In this document: positions 22,138 through 33,372 of the stretch, one piece after another | Layout: each line of letters begins with the position of its first letter | How positions within the stretch are numbered: position 1 is the stretch's first letter | NCBI GenBank assembly: GCA_947095535.1 | Contig: OX352772.1 | Span: 41,125,445 to 41,189,444 of the forward strand | From: Poecilobothrus nobilitatus | Taxonomy: Eukaryota; Arthropoda; Insecta; Diptera; Dolichopodidae | Direction of reading: 5' to 3' | DNA: 64,000 nt | Program-made: the position numbers and the translations under genes | Notes under the pieces: model-generated | Database searches by the model: none | Seen by the model: only the letters and a program-made list of their open reading frames with translations | Told to the model about the DNA's origin: nothing

Positions 22138-22173
22138 AAAAAAAAAAAAAAAAATAATAATAATAATAATATA
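22138..22173. repeat. A-rich and AAT microsatellite
   Basis: About 17 A followed by five to six AAT units, just after the LINE D stop codon. It could be an old poly(A) tail. Confidence 0.7.
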
Positions 22174-22423
22174 TTTAATTCAAGTTCAAGTTCATATTAT
22201 ACATTCCACTTAATTATACACTCATACTGTGTTTTTGTTCTGTAAGCATTTTTTTTTTATTGTTTTCAAATTTAATATATAGTACAAATTATAAAATTTT
22301 CATTGTAAATTTTTAGCTTAGTAATCAAAAATGTTTTTTATTTGCTATTGTTTGTGTATTTTGTTAGCTTTAATTTTTTTTAGCTGTAAGATTTTTTATG
22401 TAAAAACCTTGCTTTGGTTTAAT

Positions 22424-22453
<30 letters not shown>

Positions 22454-22454
<1 letters not shown>

Positions 22455-22519
22455 TAAAATAAATTGAGTTTTTTTATCTTGCCTGCTTAATCTATCGTTT
22501 GTATTGAGACAACCCTACA
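22454..22519 (+). repeat. Gypsy 5' LTR, last 66 bases
   Basis: From AAATTGAGTTTTTTTATCTTG to AACCCTACA it matches 26628-26693 with only a few differences (ATCGTTTG against ATGGGTTG). The rest of the LTR is missing. Confidence 0.85.
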
Positions 22520-22537
22520 TGGTGTCAAAAGTAAACT
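22520..22537 (+). promoter_or_regulatory. Primer-binding site (tRNA minus-strand primer)
   Basis: TGGTGTCAAAAGTAAACT follows the LTR end CCCTACA without a gap. A TGG start directly after the LTR CA is the usual place and form of a PBS (complement of a tRNA CCA end). I cannot name the tRNA from memory. Confidence 0.65.
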
Positions 22538-22671
22538 ACATAATAAAATTTTTTTTTAAAAAATTCACTGGATTTAAAACAAATTTTTTTTTTAAACAAA
22601 CTGATTGATTGGAAACATAGTAATATAAGAGAAGTACTAAGTAACTACATATATTGATTATTGAAAATTAT

Positions 22672-24223
22672 ATGGAAGAATTATCAAAACTAACGATTAA
22701 GAGCCTAAAAGCGTTATTAGAAGAAAATAATTTAGTAACAAAATACACTTTAAAAATAGATCTTGTTACTAGATTACTGGATTTTTATAGGGCAAAAGAG
22801 TTGAATAGCGGCAACATATCCCACTTGATTAATTCCATTGAAATTAGCAGCAGCAACAGCAGTAGCGATAGTGATAGTGATCAATCAGTGATTAGCGTTA
22901 AGGACGAAATTAGGAAAATGCCAGAAACAAACAATTTCGTATTCAAAGATGTCGAAGATTCGCTGGAAAAATTTAATGGGCAAAAACTATGAAGCATGGA
23001 TAAAAGATTTTGAAGAGATAGGAGAAATATGTGGGTGGAACACCATCCAAAAGTATTTATACGCTGGGAGATTGTTACAGGGTGCAGCAAAATTAGCGGT
23101 AGTGGCGAATACAGGAATTGCATCTTTTATGAAACTAAAAATATTGTTACAGTCCGAGTTCACAAAAAAGCCGTCCAGTATTGAAATACATAAGATGCTG
23201 GAAAAAAGAAGAATGAAATCGTCGGAAAGCCATCTAGAGTACCTGTATGAGATGAAGAGTATAGCAAACAAGGGTAGTATGGATGAAGAGTCATTAATTA
23301 CTTACATTATCAATGGTATTAACGACAGCGTAAATAACAAAACAGTGTTGTATGAAGCAAAATCACTAGGTGAATTAAAAGCAAAATTTTTAGTTTACAA
23401 AAACATAAAAGATGCTCAAATGCTTAGCCAGAATCAGACATCACATAAATCTGATTTCAAATCTCGTCAAAATTTTACTACCAGTAATCAACAGAAGACC
23501 AGGTGCAAAAATTGTGGTGCTCTGTCACATTTGGACGACAATTGCCCAAATAAAGAAAAAGGAAAAAGGTGTTTCAGTTGCAATCAATTTGGCCATATTT
23601 CACCACAATGCCCAAATAGGTCAGCAACCATAAGTAAAAATGTAAGAATCAACAGCGACAACAAAATTCCGGTCATAATAGAAAACAAGGATTTTAACGC
23701 ATTCGTCGACAATGGTAGCGACGTGTCACTTATGCAGCAAACAGTACAGGAGTTAATTGGTGTACAGCTAAGTAGTAAAAAACAGACTACATTGAAAGGG
23801 TTTGGGAACAACACTTGTTCAACATTGGATGCGTGTACGGTTAAGGTGAAGATTAAGTCAACAATCCATGAAGTGCAATTTGAAGTTGTTCCTGACCACT
23901 ACATGTCAGATAATATTATTTTGGGTCAAAATTTTTTGGAAAAAGTAATATTAGTCATTGACAAAGGTAAAGTTATCATAGAAGAGTACGAAACGATCAG
24001 AAAAACACGCGAAGAATGGAAAGAAGATGAAATTTTACAAATAAATATAGAAGCCCTACAAAAGGATAATGAAGAATTAAATATTAATTCAAAAAACCCA
24101 GTATCAACAAAAGTACTTGATTTGGTCAACGCATATGAACCAAACAAAATGGTCAAATCAAGTGTGCAAATGAAAATAGTCCTGCAGATGAAGTCCCCAT
24201 ATACCAAAGAGCAAGAAAGCTAG
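22672..24223 (+). pseudogene. Gypsy gag and protease, one frameshift
   Basis: I choose the ATG at 22672 (MEELSKLTIKSLKALLEENN). Its first 45 residues look like a SAP-type helix-extended-helix. A Ser/Asp-rich linker follows, and one frameshift near 22985 joins to the frame 22949-24223 (YEAWIKDFEEIGEICGWNT). Two CCHC knuckles: C-K-N-C-G-A-L-S-H-L-D-D-N-C at 23504-23545 and C-F-S-C-N-Q-F-G-H-I-S-P-Q-C at 23570-23611. The aspartic protease site reads FVDNGSDVSLM at about 23702, with N where most families have S/T (D-S/T-G); a later ILGQNFL resembles the ILG block of the protease. The frame closes with a stop just before the reverse transcriptase. Confidence 0.85.
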
Positions 24224-24225
24224 CA

Positions 24226-25526
24226 TTGACCGAGCGTGAAGTCGTGAAAAATCAGATAGAGGAATGGTTGGCAGATGGAATCATAGAAGAAAGCATTTCG
24301 GATTTTACTTCACCAATAGTTTTAGTAAAAAAAACAGATGGATCAAGAAGATTGTGCGTGGATTACCGGAAATTAAACGGCAAGATTATCAAAGATAGGT
24401 ACCCATTACCTATTATAGAAGATATTTTGGAGAGATTGTATGGTGCAACGGTGTTCACAACTTTGGACTTGAAAAATGGATTCTTTCACGTTGATGTACA
24501 TCAAGAGAGTCAAAAATACACATAGTTCATAACACCAGATGGTCAATACCAGTTCAAAAAAGTCCCATTTGGTTTATGCAATTCACCAGCAGTTTTCCAA
24601 AGGTTTGTAAACACAGTTTTTCATAAATTAATTCACCTAGGCCAAATCATCATATACATTGATGATTTGATAATTCCAACAACTACAGAAGAGCAAAATT
24701 TAGAAATTTAAAAAAAAGTACTTCAAGTAGGAAAAGAAAACGGCCTTATCTATAAGTAGCAAAAATGTATATTTCTGGCGTTATCAATAAAGTTTTTGGG
24801 TCATATAATTGAAAATGGATCTATCAAACCATCGGATGAAAAGATACAAGCGGTCAAATTTTTCCCAACACCTAGATCAATAAAAAACGTTCAAAGTTTT
24901 TTAGGCCTGACAGGATACTTCAGGAAATTCGTAAAGAATTATTCAACAATAGCGAAACCACTATCCGACATGCTAAAAAGGATACAAAATTTTACTTTGG
25001 AGAACATGAAGCTGAAGCATTCGAAACACTAAAACAAATTTTATGTAATGAACCAGTTTTAAAGCTTTTCAACACCAACCTGGAAACCGAATTACACACA
25101 GATGGGAGTTTTGAAGGTTATGGTGGCATATTGCTGCAAAAACATCAAGGTAATTTTCAGCCGGTTTTCTATATAAGTTTTAAGGCAACACCAGCTCAGA
25201 AGAACTATACAAGCTATGAGCATGAAGTACTAGCAATTGTGAAATGCTTAGAAAAGTTACGAGTTTATCTACTAGGTATGAAGTTCAAGATATACACGGA
25301 TTGCAAAGCTTTCCAAGCCACCATGAATAAAAAAGAAATAATAACGAGAGTTGCAAGATGGACCATCATGTTACAAGATTTTGATTGCACTGTGGTACAC
25401 CGCTCTGGGTCAGCTATGAGACACGCTGATGCTTTAAGCCGACAACAAGTGGTGATGAGAGTTGAAGATGAGATACTATACAACAAAATGGTACAAGCAT
25501 GTACCACTAGTCCAGAAATACATTAA
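24226..25526 (+). pseudogene. Gypsy reverse transcriptase and RNase H
   Basis: Reverse transcriptase blocks: SPIVLVKKTDGSRRLCVDY, RYPLPIIEDILERL, FTTLDLKNGFFHV, then a stop at 24523, FGLCNSPAVFQRF, and YIDD at 24655-24666. FLGHIIENGSIKPSDEKI and FLGLTGYFRKFVKNYS follow (24796-24960). A frameshift near 25010-25030 leads to RNase H: LHTDGSFEGYGGILLQ at 25092, then YTSYEHEVLAIVKCLEKLR, YTDCKAFQATM and HRSGSAMRHADALSR (about 25395-25445). All RNase H catalytic acids (D-E-D-D: TDGS, HEVL, TDC, HADAL) are in place. Two to three stops or frameshifts break it. Confidence 0.9.
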
Positions 25527-26008
25527 CTCAAACAAAAACAGAAGCATTGGGAGAACACCATTCGAGGTTATGTTTGGAACTGTTATGAAAAATATATTCG
25601 ATTTTGAACTAAACAAGCAAATGGAAGTACTTTCATCGAAGCTTATGATGAAGAAAGAAAAGAAATACGTAAAGAAGCACGATAAAATATTCTGAAAATT
25701 CAGCAAGAAAATGTCAAAACCCACAATAAGTTTAGAAAAGTGGCAAGAAAATATAAAGTGCATGAATTGGTAGCCATACAAAAATACAATTTGGAAATGG
25801 TCTAAAGCAGTACCCGAAGTTTCTAGGACCCTATGAGGTGTTAAAAATAAAGCGACATGATCGATACGATATAACAAAGGTTGGGACTCACGACGGGCCT
25901 AACACCACTTCTACTGCTGCCGATTTTATGAAGCCATGGGTCACAGATGAATCGGATAATGACAGCAGCACGTCTGGGTCAGACGATGAGCAGAATGGCC
26001 TAGTGTAG
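25512..26008 (+). pseudogene. Gypsy integrase, C-terminal remnant
   Basis: RNase H ends at about 25495 and, within some 20 bases, the frame reads YINSNKNRSIGRTPFEVMFG, the end of an integrase core. The HHCC finger and the D,D residues are absent. The C-terminal domain follows with a frameshift near 25795: QENVKTHNKFRKVARKYKV, then PKFLGPYEVLKIKRHDRYD. The tail is acidic and ends at TAG 26006-26008, which overlaps the first bases of the 3' LTR (TGTAG). Confidence 0.8.
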
Positions 26009-26693
26009 AAGCTTATGAATTGCTTCCTAAAAATATAACAATACTTGTCTATTAGTAACAAATAAATACAAAACATTATCTGATGCGGTCAAGTCATCGT
26101 TGGGTCATCCGTCCAGCAATGAATTTCTTATTGTATTTATTTTATGTATTTATTGGATCTGATTAAGGCAATTGTACTTTTTATATTCTGTACTTTTTTT
26201 TTAATTCTGTACTTTTTATATTAGAAAGCAGCTATGTTCTGTATGTCAAGCCTATGTTTTACTTTTATATTTTGAATTGCATTTAGAATTTTAACGTTAA
26301 TATTTTTATACTATGTACTATTTTATGTTATGTATTAATTTTATACAGCTAATTTTCTTAGTATAAATAGAGGCGCAAAATTATATTAAAGGCACTCTAA
26401 AAAGTAAAGTCAATAAGTAAAGAATAAGAAATGTATATGAAGAAAGGAAGAAAAGAAAATAATTATAAAATCTGAAAAGAAATAATTTGGAGAAAACAAA
26501 ACTGAAAAAAAAAGGAATTTATATATTTACTCAAACTAAAAAAAAAAGAAAGGATTTAATATTAGAATTTAATTTTATTTTAATTTTTTTTACAATAATA
26601 AATGGTTGCAATATTTTTTTTTTCATCTTAAAATAAATTGAGTTTTTTTATCTTGCCTGCTTAATCTATGGGTTGTATTGAGACAACCCTACA
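26004..26693 (+). repeat. Gypsy 3' LTR, 690 bases
   Basis: It begins TGTAGAAGC and ends CCCTACA, thus TG...CA. The start is fixed by the inverted copy at 18206 and the end by the 5' LTR at 22519. A repeated AATTCTGTACTTTTTATATT-like unit occurs near 26185-26225. A TA microsatellite (26692-26708) follows the end. A target duplication cannot be tested since the left LTR is cut. Confidence 0.85.
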
Positions 26694-26741
26694 TATATAT
26701 ATATATAATTCTATATTTAAATATAAGAATAACAATATTAT

Positions 26742-26772
26742 TATCTACGTAATAAACATAATTACGTAGATA
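26742..26772. repeat. Perfect 12-base hairpin
   Basis: TATCTACGTAAT (26742-26753) and ATTACGTAGATA (26761-26772) with a 7-base loop, about 30 bases before the Harbinger's first ATG. It may be the subterminal repeat of that element. Confidence 0.7.
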
Positions 26773-26799
26773 TTATTTAGAGAGTGATCAAGTTCCAGC

Positions 26800-28376
26800 A
26801 TGGAGGACTTTATTCGCAGGGTAATAAGTATTAGGCAAAGAAATGCTCAAAGAAGAAAAGCTAAAGTTATATAACTAACTACAATTACTTTATAATATCA
26901 TATTTAATGATTTTATTTAGTTTCTATAATTTATAAAAATTTTTATAATTACTTTTTATATGTGTTTATAATGAATGAGGAGGTATTTTTTTCATAATAA
27001 GTTAATTATTATTGTAATTCTTTATTAGTGCTATTTACACTCACTTACAATTCATAAAATAATAAAGATTAACTTAATATTATAATATTAATAGCTAATA
27101 CCACTCCGTGACAAATTTGATTAATATAAATAACGTGTTTTGAAACTTACCTCTTCATATGATCTACATTTCTATAGAATTATTTATTTCAGAAAAGAAA
27201 CAAAGAAATTTAATTTTGCTTTCAAACATAGTAAAACTCTTTGATTTGAATACTTCTTCAAATAAAGATAAGAATTTACCAAGGAAGAAAAAATATTAGG
27301 TGAGAGCATATTATATGGAAAGAGAGGAATCGGGATCGTATAAAAATATTTTCGAATCCTTATATCTTAAGGATGAGGAATTATTTTATACTTATATGAG
27401 GATGAGCGCAAGTCAATTGGAAGAATTATTGTTACTAGTTGGACCACTTATTAAAAAACAAGAAGTTGTAAGGGTTCCAATTAGTATTAACATCCGACTT
27501 GTTATTACTTTGACAAATTTAACAAATTTATATATTTTTTTTTGTATTTTTAATTTTTAGATATTTCTTTTGAGATATTTAGCTACAGGAGAATCCCAAA
27601 GGAGTTTATCTTTAGCTAATAAAGCACACTCGTTGTTACTTTTGGCTATTTGTGACCACAACTACTCCTTCTTAATGTGTGACGTTGGTGCCTCCGGACG
27701 TCAAAGCGATCGAGAAATTTTTCGGAATTCAACATTCGGACAAATGTTTTATTCAAATTCTCTCCTCTTTTTTATACATTTTTTTTAGAATACCAGCACC
27801 ATCTGATGTCTCTCCGGAATTCCAAAATGTACCGTACGTATTTGTAGCAGATGATGCATTTGCTTTAACGATAAATATGTTGAAGCCATTCATAAATAGC
27901 AATTTGACGGTAACACAAAGGATTTTCAATTATAGATTGAGCCGAGCTCGTCGTATAATTGAAAATGCTTTTGGTATTTTGTGCACCAAATGGAGGATTT
28001 TTAGAACTCCAATTATCACAAAATTGGACACGGTAATAATGACATATATAACTTTTAAATAACTTTTTTTTAACTTTAATAATAAAATTAAAAACTATTT
28101 TAGGTTGAAAGTATCATAATGGCATGCTCATGTTTGCACAATTGGCTCCGTCAGCAAAAATGCAGTTCTTACTTTCATCCGGGCCTGGTAGACAGTGAAG
28201 AAAACGAAAATATTGTAATGGGTTCTTGGCGATCAGAACCGAACGCTTTCCAATCATTACAATCAAATAATATGAATTCGGTTAATGCTGCTAAAGAGAC
28301 AAGAATTCGGTTCGCTGAATATTTTATGAAGCTGTTTCGTGGCAATTGGATAGGATTTGAATTAAATTTGTCCTAA
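26800..28376 (+). pseudogene. PIF/Harbinger nuclease (HARBI1-like), internally deleted, with introns
   Basis: A short first exon starts at ATG 26800 (MEDFIRRVISIRQRN). A later exon reads RKKKY-stop-VRAYYMEREESGSY; the family has W where the TAG at 27297 stands. Then YMRMSASQLEELL (27390-27430), an intron-like break ending TTTTTAG at about 27560, and RYLATGESQRSLSLA. The next residues, LLLLAICDHNYSFLMCDVGASGRQSD, belong some 60-70 residues further in HARBI1, so the segment with the first catalytic Asp (G-x-I-D-G-x-H) is gone. The second Asp and the Glu (RIIENAFGIL, about 27955) remain. C-terminus: MACSCLHNWLRQ (28119). Known: DDE nuclease of Harbinger elements. Confidence 0.85.
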
Positions 28377-28722
28377 TATGGACAAATATAATATTTCATA
28401 TTTATAGAAAATTAACTTTATTTTATTTTTTAGGAACATTCATTCAATATGTCATCTGCAACAATCGAATTCAACATTGCAACACAATTCATTAAATATT
28501 TTTTCAAATGTTAAATTTTGTTAAATTTGTTCTCAAATGCTGAAAATTAAATATTTTTCAAATAAAAAATAGATAAGCTTTGTTTTAAAAAAAATATAAT
28601 GCATCTTTAATAATCTTTGATGAGTGGATGGTGTTATTTTATTTCAATTTTTATTTAATTAATTCCTGATTGTTTTGCTCTACTTTCATTAATGTCAAAC
28701 TGTGAATGAAGCTACTCCGAAT

Positions 28723-31496
28723 CAGTGTGTCGGAAAAGTACTTTTTGTACTGTTGCTAGTACATTTTCAATCTATTTGGTACACAGTACAAACACCTCTA
28801 AAATTTTATTGTAATTAAATTATAATCATATTGTAATTAAATTATACTACAATAAACTTTCTTTTGACAATTGATATTCAAATTGACATGAATCACAGAA
28901 TGACACTTGTACTTGTAGTTTAAAAATTTTCGTTAGCCGTTAATAACAGAAAAAGTATAATAGATAGAAAAAGCAAAAAATAATAAAATAAGCAAAAAGT
29001 AGAATTCAAACAAATCATGGAGAAGGATATTCGCGAGTACGTATTGAATTATATTAATATTTTCAATTATTCATATGCAATGCAAAACTGTATTTATGTT
29101 TATTTTGTACCTACCTACAAAAAGAAATATAAAGTAAATTTATTTTAACAATATTACAATATTTGCAGTCCTTGTAAAATTTTATGATTTATAATTACAG
29201 TTGCAGTGAAAATTCTTCTAGCTCTAGCTCTAATTCTTCTTCTGATGAACAAATATATGGTTGGAAAAAAAGAATAACAAAGCTTGGTGTAAAGTCTGCC
29301 ATAAATATTTAGAAGCTAATCAAAAACACTTAAATCGACACGGTTAATGTAGAGCACATTTAGCCAATATCAATATAATTGCAACAAATTCGCAATGTAA
29401 GTTATCGGATTTTGTTGAATCAAAAAATAAATTTCAACGAAAGTGACAAATAATAGAATTAGAATATACCATTGTTATGTTTGGAATATCTTGTAACCTT
29501 CCTTTTCGAGTAATCAGCAAACTTAAAAACTTAATATGTTTATTGTGTCCTCTTACTAGATGCAATATTAATAATAATAATAATAATAATAAAAGTTTAA
29601 CTAATTATATAACTTTAGGTAAAGATAAAGTAAAAGAAATTATTGTATCGAAAATTGCACTTTATGACTTACGCAAATTAGTATCCAATCTAAAAAATAA
29701 AAAATTTTCAATAATAATAGACGAAGCTACAGACATTAGTGTAAGAAAAGTTTTAGTCGTTATGGTTCGATTTTTTGATAAAATGGTAACTGATAGATTT
29801 TTAGCGGCAATACAACTAGAAATTTCTTATGCGAATACAATTTTTGAAGAAGTTTGCAATTTATTTCGAAAAAACGAGATCCCCTTGAATAATATTATTG
29901 GTCTTGCAACCGATAACGCTAGCACAATGATGGGCTACATTAATGGAGTTAAAGCAAAATTTCAAAATTTGTTGCCTAATATTTTTGTACAAGGTTGTGT
30001 ATGCCATTCCTTCCACTTATGCTCAAACTACGCGTGTCGTAAATTGCCATCTTATATAGAAAAACTAATTCACGATATTTACAATTATTCAGCACATAGT
30101 GCCAAACGAAGAAAAGAATTTGAGAAATTTCAGATAGAGTTTGAAGTTAAAACACATAATTTGCTTCGATCCTGCAAAACAAGTTGGCTTTCCTTATTAG
30201 GTGTAATTAATAGAATTCTCGATAAATTTACTATTCTTCAACATTATTTCTCTACGAATCATTTGAAACAAAAGAAAGTAATCTTATATCAAAAAAAATT
30301 TTAGAAGATCTTACAAAACCTATTACTAAATTATATTTGCTATTTATGAAGTATACTTTAAATTTAGTGGATGCTGTCAACATAGAATTTCAATCAGAAA
30401 AAACCAAAATTCATATTTTAAATAAAAAAATTAAATAAATACTACTTTATATAAAATACTACTTAAAAATTTTATTCGAAGAGACAAAATTGATGATAAT
30501 TTGCTGATAGATATTTACAACGAAGAGAAGTTTTTATTTACCAAAACAAGATATTTACTGCGGACCCAATATGGAAGTTTTAAAAAGTGAAAATTTTGTA
30601 ATTAAAAATGAATATAACACATTTATAAATGATTCTATTTCTTTTTACACTGAACTGTGCACCCAAATTAAAACACGCTTCGTTTTTGATAATCCCATTT
30701 TAAATCAATTGGTAAGAATAGATAGACCCTGTTTATATTTCTGAATTTCAGACAATTGTACCTTTGGCAAAATACGTCTCTGAAATATTTTCTGAAATAG
30801 AGTTGATTGATTCTGAATTTAGGAATCTTAAAGAGCACGACGATCTTAGTATTTTAAAAAGTTATGATATAGAAAAATTTTGGGATGTTGTTGGAAATTT
30901 AAAAAGAAAAGAATTTTTTCTAACATATCGAAGTTTTCGAAGGCCCTTCTAAGTCTATCACATTCTTCTACCACTGTCGAAAGATTGTTTTCACAAATGA
31001 CGGTAGTTAAAACTAAATATAGAAATCAATTGCAAACTAAAACTTTTGAGTCTATAATGTTAGCCAAGGATCTGATTGAAAATAAAGATAATTTTGATTG
31101 GATGCCACCTAACGATTTATTTTAATTTTCTGTAAAACTACTTTACGAAAGCTTTTTTTTGTAATAAGATATGATAATGTTTTTTAAAAGTTGTGAAATG
31201 TGATTTTTGCTAATATTTTATGTTTATAATATTTTATTTTATGTAATAAGTTGTTATTACCAGAATTGGTATTTAATTTGGTTTTTTATGTTTATGTTGA
31301 AAATTTGATATATTGAAATATGTTTGATTGGAATAAAAATTTATGTTTGATTATGTTAAAATAAAAATTCTCTTTTTAAAACGAAACGATTTTTATTATT
31401 TCCTTTTGAATATTCAATTTTAGTACATTTTTAGTAATTCTAGTACCAAAATGAGCTGTCAAAAGTACCGTCGAAAAAACGTTTTCCGACACAGTG
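28723..31496 (+). mobile_element. Complete hAT transposon (hAT-B), 2774 bases, with TIRs and TSD
   Basis: Seen: left end CAGTGTGTCGGAAAAG at 28723; right end, on the other strand, CACTGTGTCGGAAAAC at 31496. The first 15 bases differ at one place. Flanks: CTCCGAAT at 28715-28722 and CTCTGAAT at 31497-31504, 7 of 8 equal, as expected of an ageing 8-base TSD. Inside are an intron-containing BED-type transposase gene and simple sequence. Confidence 0.92.
29017..31125 (+). pseudogene. hAT transposase, BED-type, broken (hAT-B)
   Basis: Exon 1 begins at ATG 29017 (MEKDIR) and ends before GTACGT at 29037; the acceptor TTACAG ends at 29200, and the phase fits (D-C-S-E-N-S). A Ser-rich stretch and a finger C-K-V-C-...-H-L-N-R-H-G follow, with stops. 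The 275-residue frame 29477-30304 reads DEATDISVRKVLVVMVRFFD, then LATDNASTMMGYINGVKAK and GCVCHSFHLCSNYA, then RSCKTSWLSLLGVINRIL. A frameshift near 30300 follows. The C-terminus is FLTYRSF, then SLSHSSTTVERLFSQM and TKYRNQLQTKTFESIM (30950-31060). Known: D-E-x-T-D and T-D-x-A-x-x-M carry the two catalytic Asp; S-x-x-x-x-E-R-x-F-S is hATC. An AAT microsatellite adds a run of Asn near 29565. Confidence 0.85.
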
Positions 31497-31504
31497 CTCT
31501 GAAT

Positions 31505-32693
31505 ACGAAGCTGCATTACATGTATGTATGTTTTATATTGCTGTCATCTAATTAAGTCAATTACTCTGTGGATGAACAAGCACGTTTGCTAAACAGTGTT
31601 AGCACATCATTTTTCACAAAATTTTTCTATAATTGTACTTAACAATAATTTTAAAATATATACTCTAATATTACTTGAAAAATAGATATAAATCAGCAAA
31701 AAACAAACTAAAAAAATTAAATGATATTATTGAATCATTATAAATTGAATTCGTACGAATATCTACATAAACTATCTTTAATCTCATCTCTATCTTCAAA
31801 CTACATCATCGATTGGGAATCAATCTGAAGCGGAATCGGGGTCTGTGATGTGGGATGTGCAACATCGCAGTAGTGAATGGTGTGATGGGCACATATGTGT
31901 ATATATGTATGACAATACAAAGTAAAATCAAATTAAAAAAAAAATCATTCATAGAAAATGAATGAATTAAAAAATAATTTTTTTTTTTTTTATGATTTTT
32001 TTCGTTCTCTTTACCGTCGTCCATACGTGATGTATCATAGTTTGGAAAAATAAAAATATTTTCAATTAAAAATTATATCTATACGTTATAGCACAGATAA
32101 TAAACTACATACAGATGTCTCATTCCCATATAAAAATGTAATCCCATATTTTTTTCTATTAACCGACAGCTATTAACCGACAAAAGCTTTTTCATATAAA
32201 TAATGGAAACTAATCCAAGTTTTTGTATTAAATGTATATACAAATACCACCACATACGTTTGGAATGTATTTCAACATATGTATCGAATACCTACAAAAA
32301 AAAATGTAAATAAAAAATTATTTTAAAAATCAGAAAAAAAAATTTATTTAGTTATGTATATAATTGTACATTTTTTATATACATATTTTTTAAAAAATTT
32401 TTTATTTATTTTTTTTGTGTACCTGGGTATTCAGACATTGAATCACGTTTAGAAGAGAATTGAATAATTGTTTGCCATTGTGCAAAAGTAAACTTCTTTA
32501 TACATACATACTCAGGGTGTTTCCAACTCGATAGTCTTCCTTGAAATGGGTGATCGGGCATACCGAGACGAAGAAAAAATTGTATTGGAGGGGGAGCGTC
32601 TATTCTGGACCCTTTTCGAGATATGAGGGGTTGAAGATTTTTTAAAGACTTTTCATAAAAAAATCTACAACTTTTGAACGGCTTACTATAGAG
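31505..32693. other. AT-rich stretch without a recognised gene
   Basis: Nothing coding recognised. Poly(A)/poly(T)-rich tracts occur at 31930-31995 and 32335-32420. The left part is the flank into which hAT-B inserted. Confidence 0.5.
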
Positions 32694-32989
32694 AGATAAA
32701 AAAAAAAGTATTTTATAGAGTAAGTTGTTAGCTTTAATATCTCAAAAACGGTTGGAAATAGAGAAGAAGTTATTAGGTACTAATTATAGCGCTTGAAAAG
32801 CTGTTTTGAAATATGCCTAAAAAGTACCCAAAATACAGGGTGTTTCAAAAAAAAAATTGAGTTTGAAACATATTTTTTTTATTTTAAATCATTTCAAACC
32901 TCCACAACTTTGTAACTGTTGGGGTTATGGAATCATTAGGGCATAAAAATTAAAGCTACTTACTCTATAAAATACTTTTTTTTTTATCC
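32694..32989. repeat. Fold-back (MITE-like) inverted repeat
   Basis: GATAAAAAAAAAAGTATTTT (from 32695) followed by ATAGAGTAAGT and GCTTTAAT is repeated in reverse complement at about 32944-32989, with roughly 200 bases between. CAGGGTGTTTC occurs in direct orientation at about 32513 and 32844. The ends of a MITE may therefore lie wider than the arms. I see no coding capacity. Confidence 0.7.
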
Positions 32990-33372
32990 ATCCAGAAAAG
33001 AAATGATATCTTTATCCTATACAAGGAAGGAACACAATAAGAATATGAATTTAGGAAAATATTTCTAAAAATTTAAATTTTTTAAAATTATTAAAAATTA
33101 TTGGCTATATACTAAAATTTATTGAAAATTCCAAAAAAAAAAAAATCTAAAAATAGATGTACATAAAGTTTTATGTACACTATATAATTATAAAGTATAG
33201 TAGGTAAGTACATAAATAAAAGTCGTTGGGAAGAATTGAATTTAAAATAAGTTTTAAAATAACTTAAATAAATAGTTAGTGCTAAATAAATTTGGTTTTG
33301 AATTTTCTTTATTTCTAATTTCAATTCTAATATATTTAAATAATATACATATAGAGCTACTTACATAAGAAA

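Larger units (their letters stand above)
18680..22453 (+). mobile_element. LINE D with nearly intact ORF2
   Basis: The element is cut at its 5' end near 18680, where DINE-like sequence stops and ORF1 coding begins. ORF1 fragment, ORF2 and an AT-rich 3' region follow. Two A-rich tracts could be the tail: 22138-22155, or the AATAAATAAAATAAA tract at 22420-22453. The second ends directly against the last 66 bases of the Gypsy 5' LTR. By the EN and RT motifs it belongs to the Jockey/CR1-like group and differs clearly from LINE copies A to C. It is the youngest-looking LINE here. Confidence 0.8.
22454..26693 (+). mobile_element. Ty3/Gypsy LTR retrotransposon, internally deleted, 5' LTR truncated
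   Basis: Order: last 66 bases of the 5' LTR, primer-binding site, gag with two zinc knuckles, protease, reverse transcriptase, RNase H, integrase C-terminus only, 3' LTR. gag, protease, RT and RNase H order is that of Ty3/Gypsy (Pol order PR-RT-RH-IN). There is no envelope gene. The integrase zinc finger and catalytic core are deleted and several frameshifts and stops occur. The 5' LTR is replaced on its left by LINE D. Confidence 0.9.

Noticed and set aside
25265..25877. Minus-strand frames of 80 and 133 codons
   Set aside because: They are antisense to the Gypsy RNase H and integrase remnant, which match known motifs on the plus strand.
31806..32024. Minus-strand frame of 72 codons
   Set aside because: Composition-driven, no recognised motif, in AT-rich spacer.
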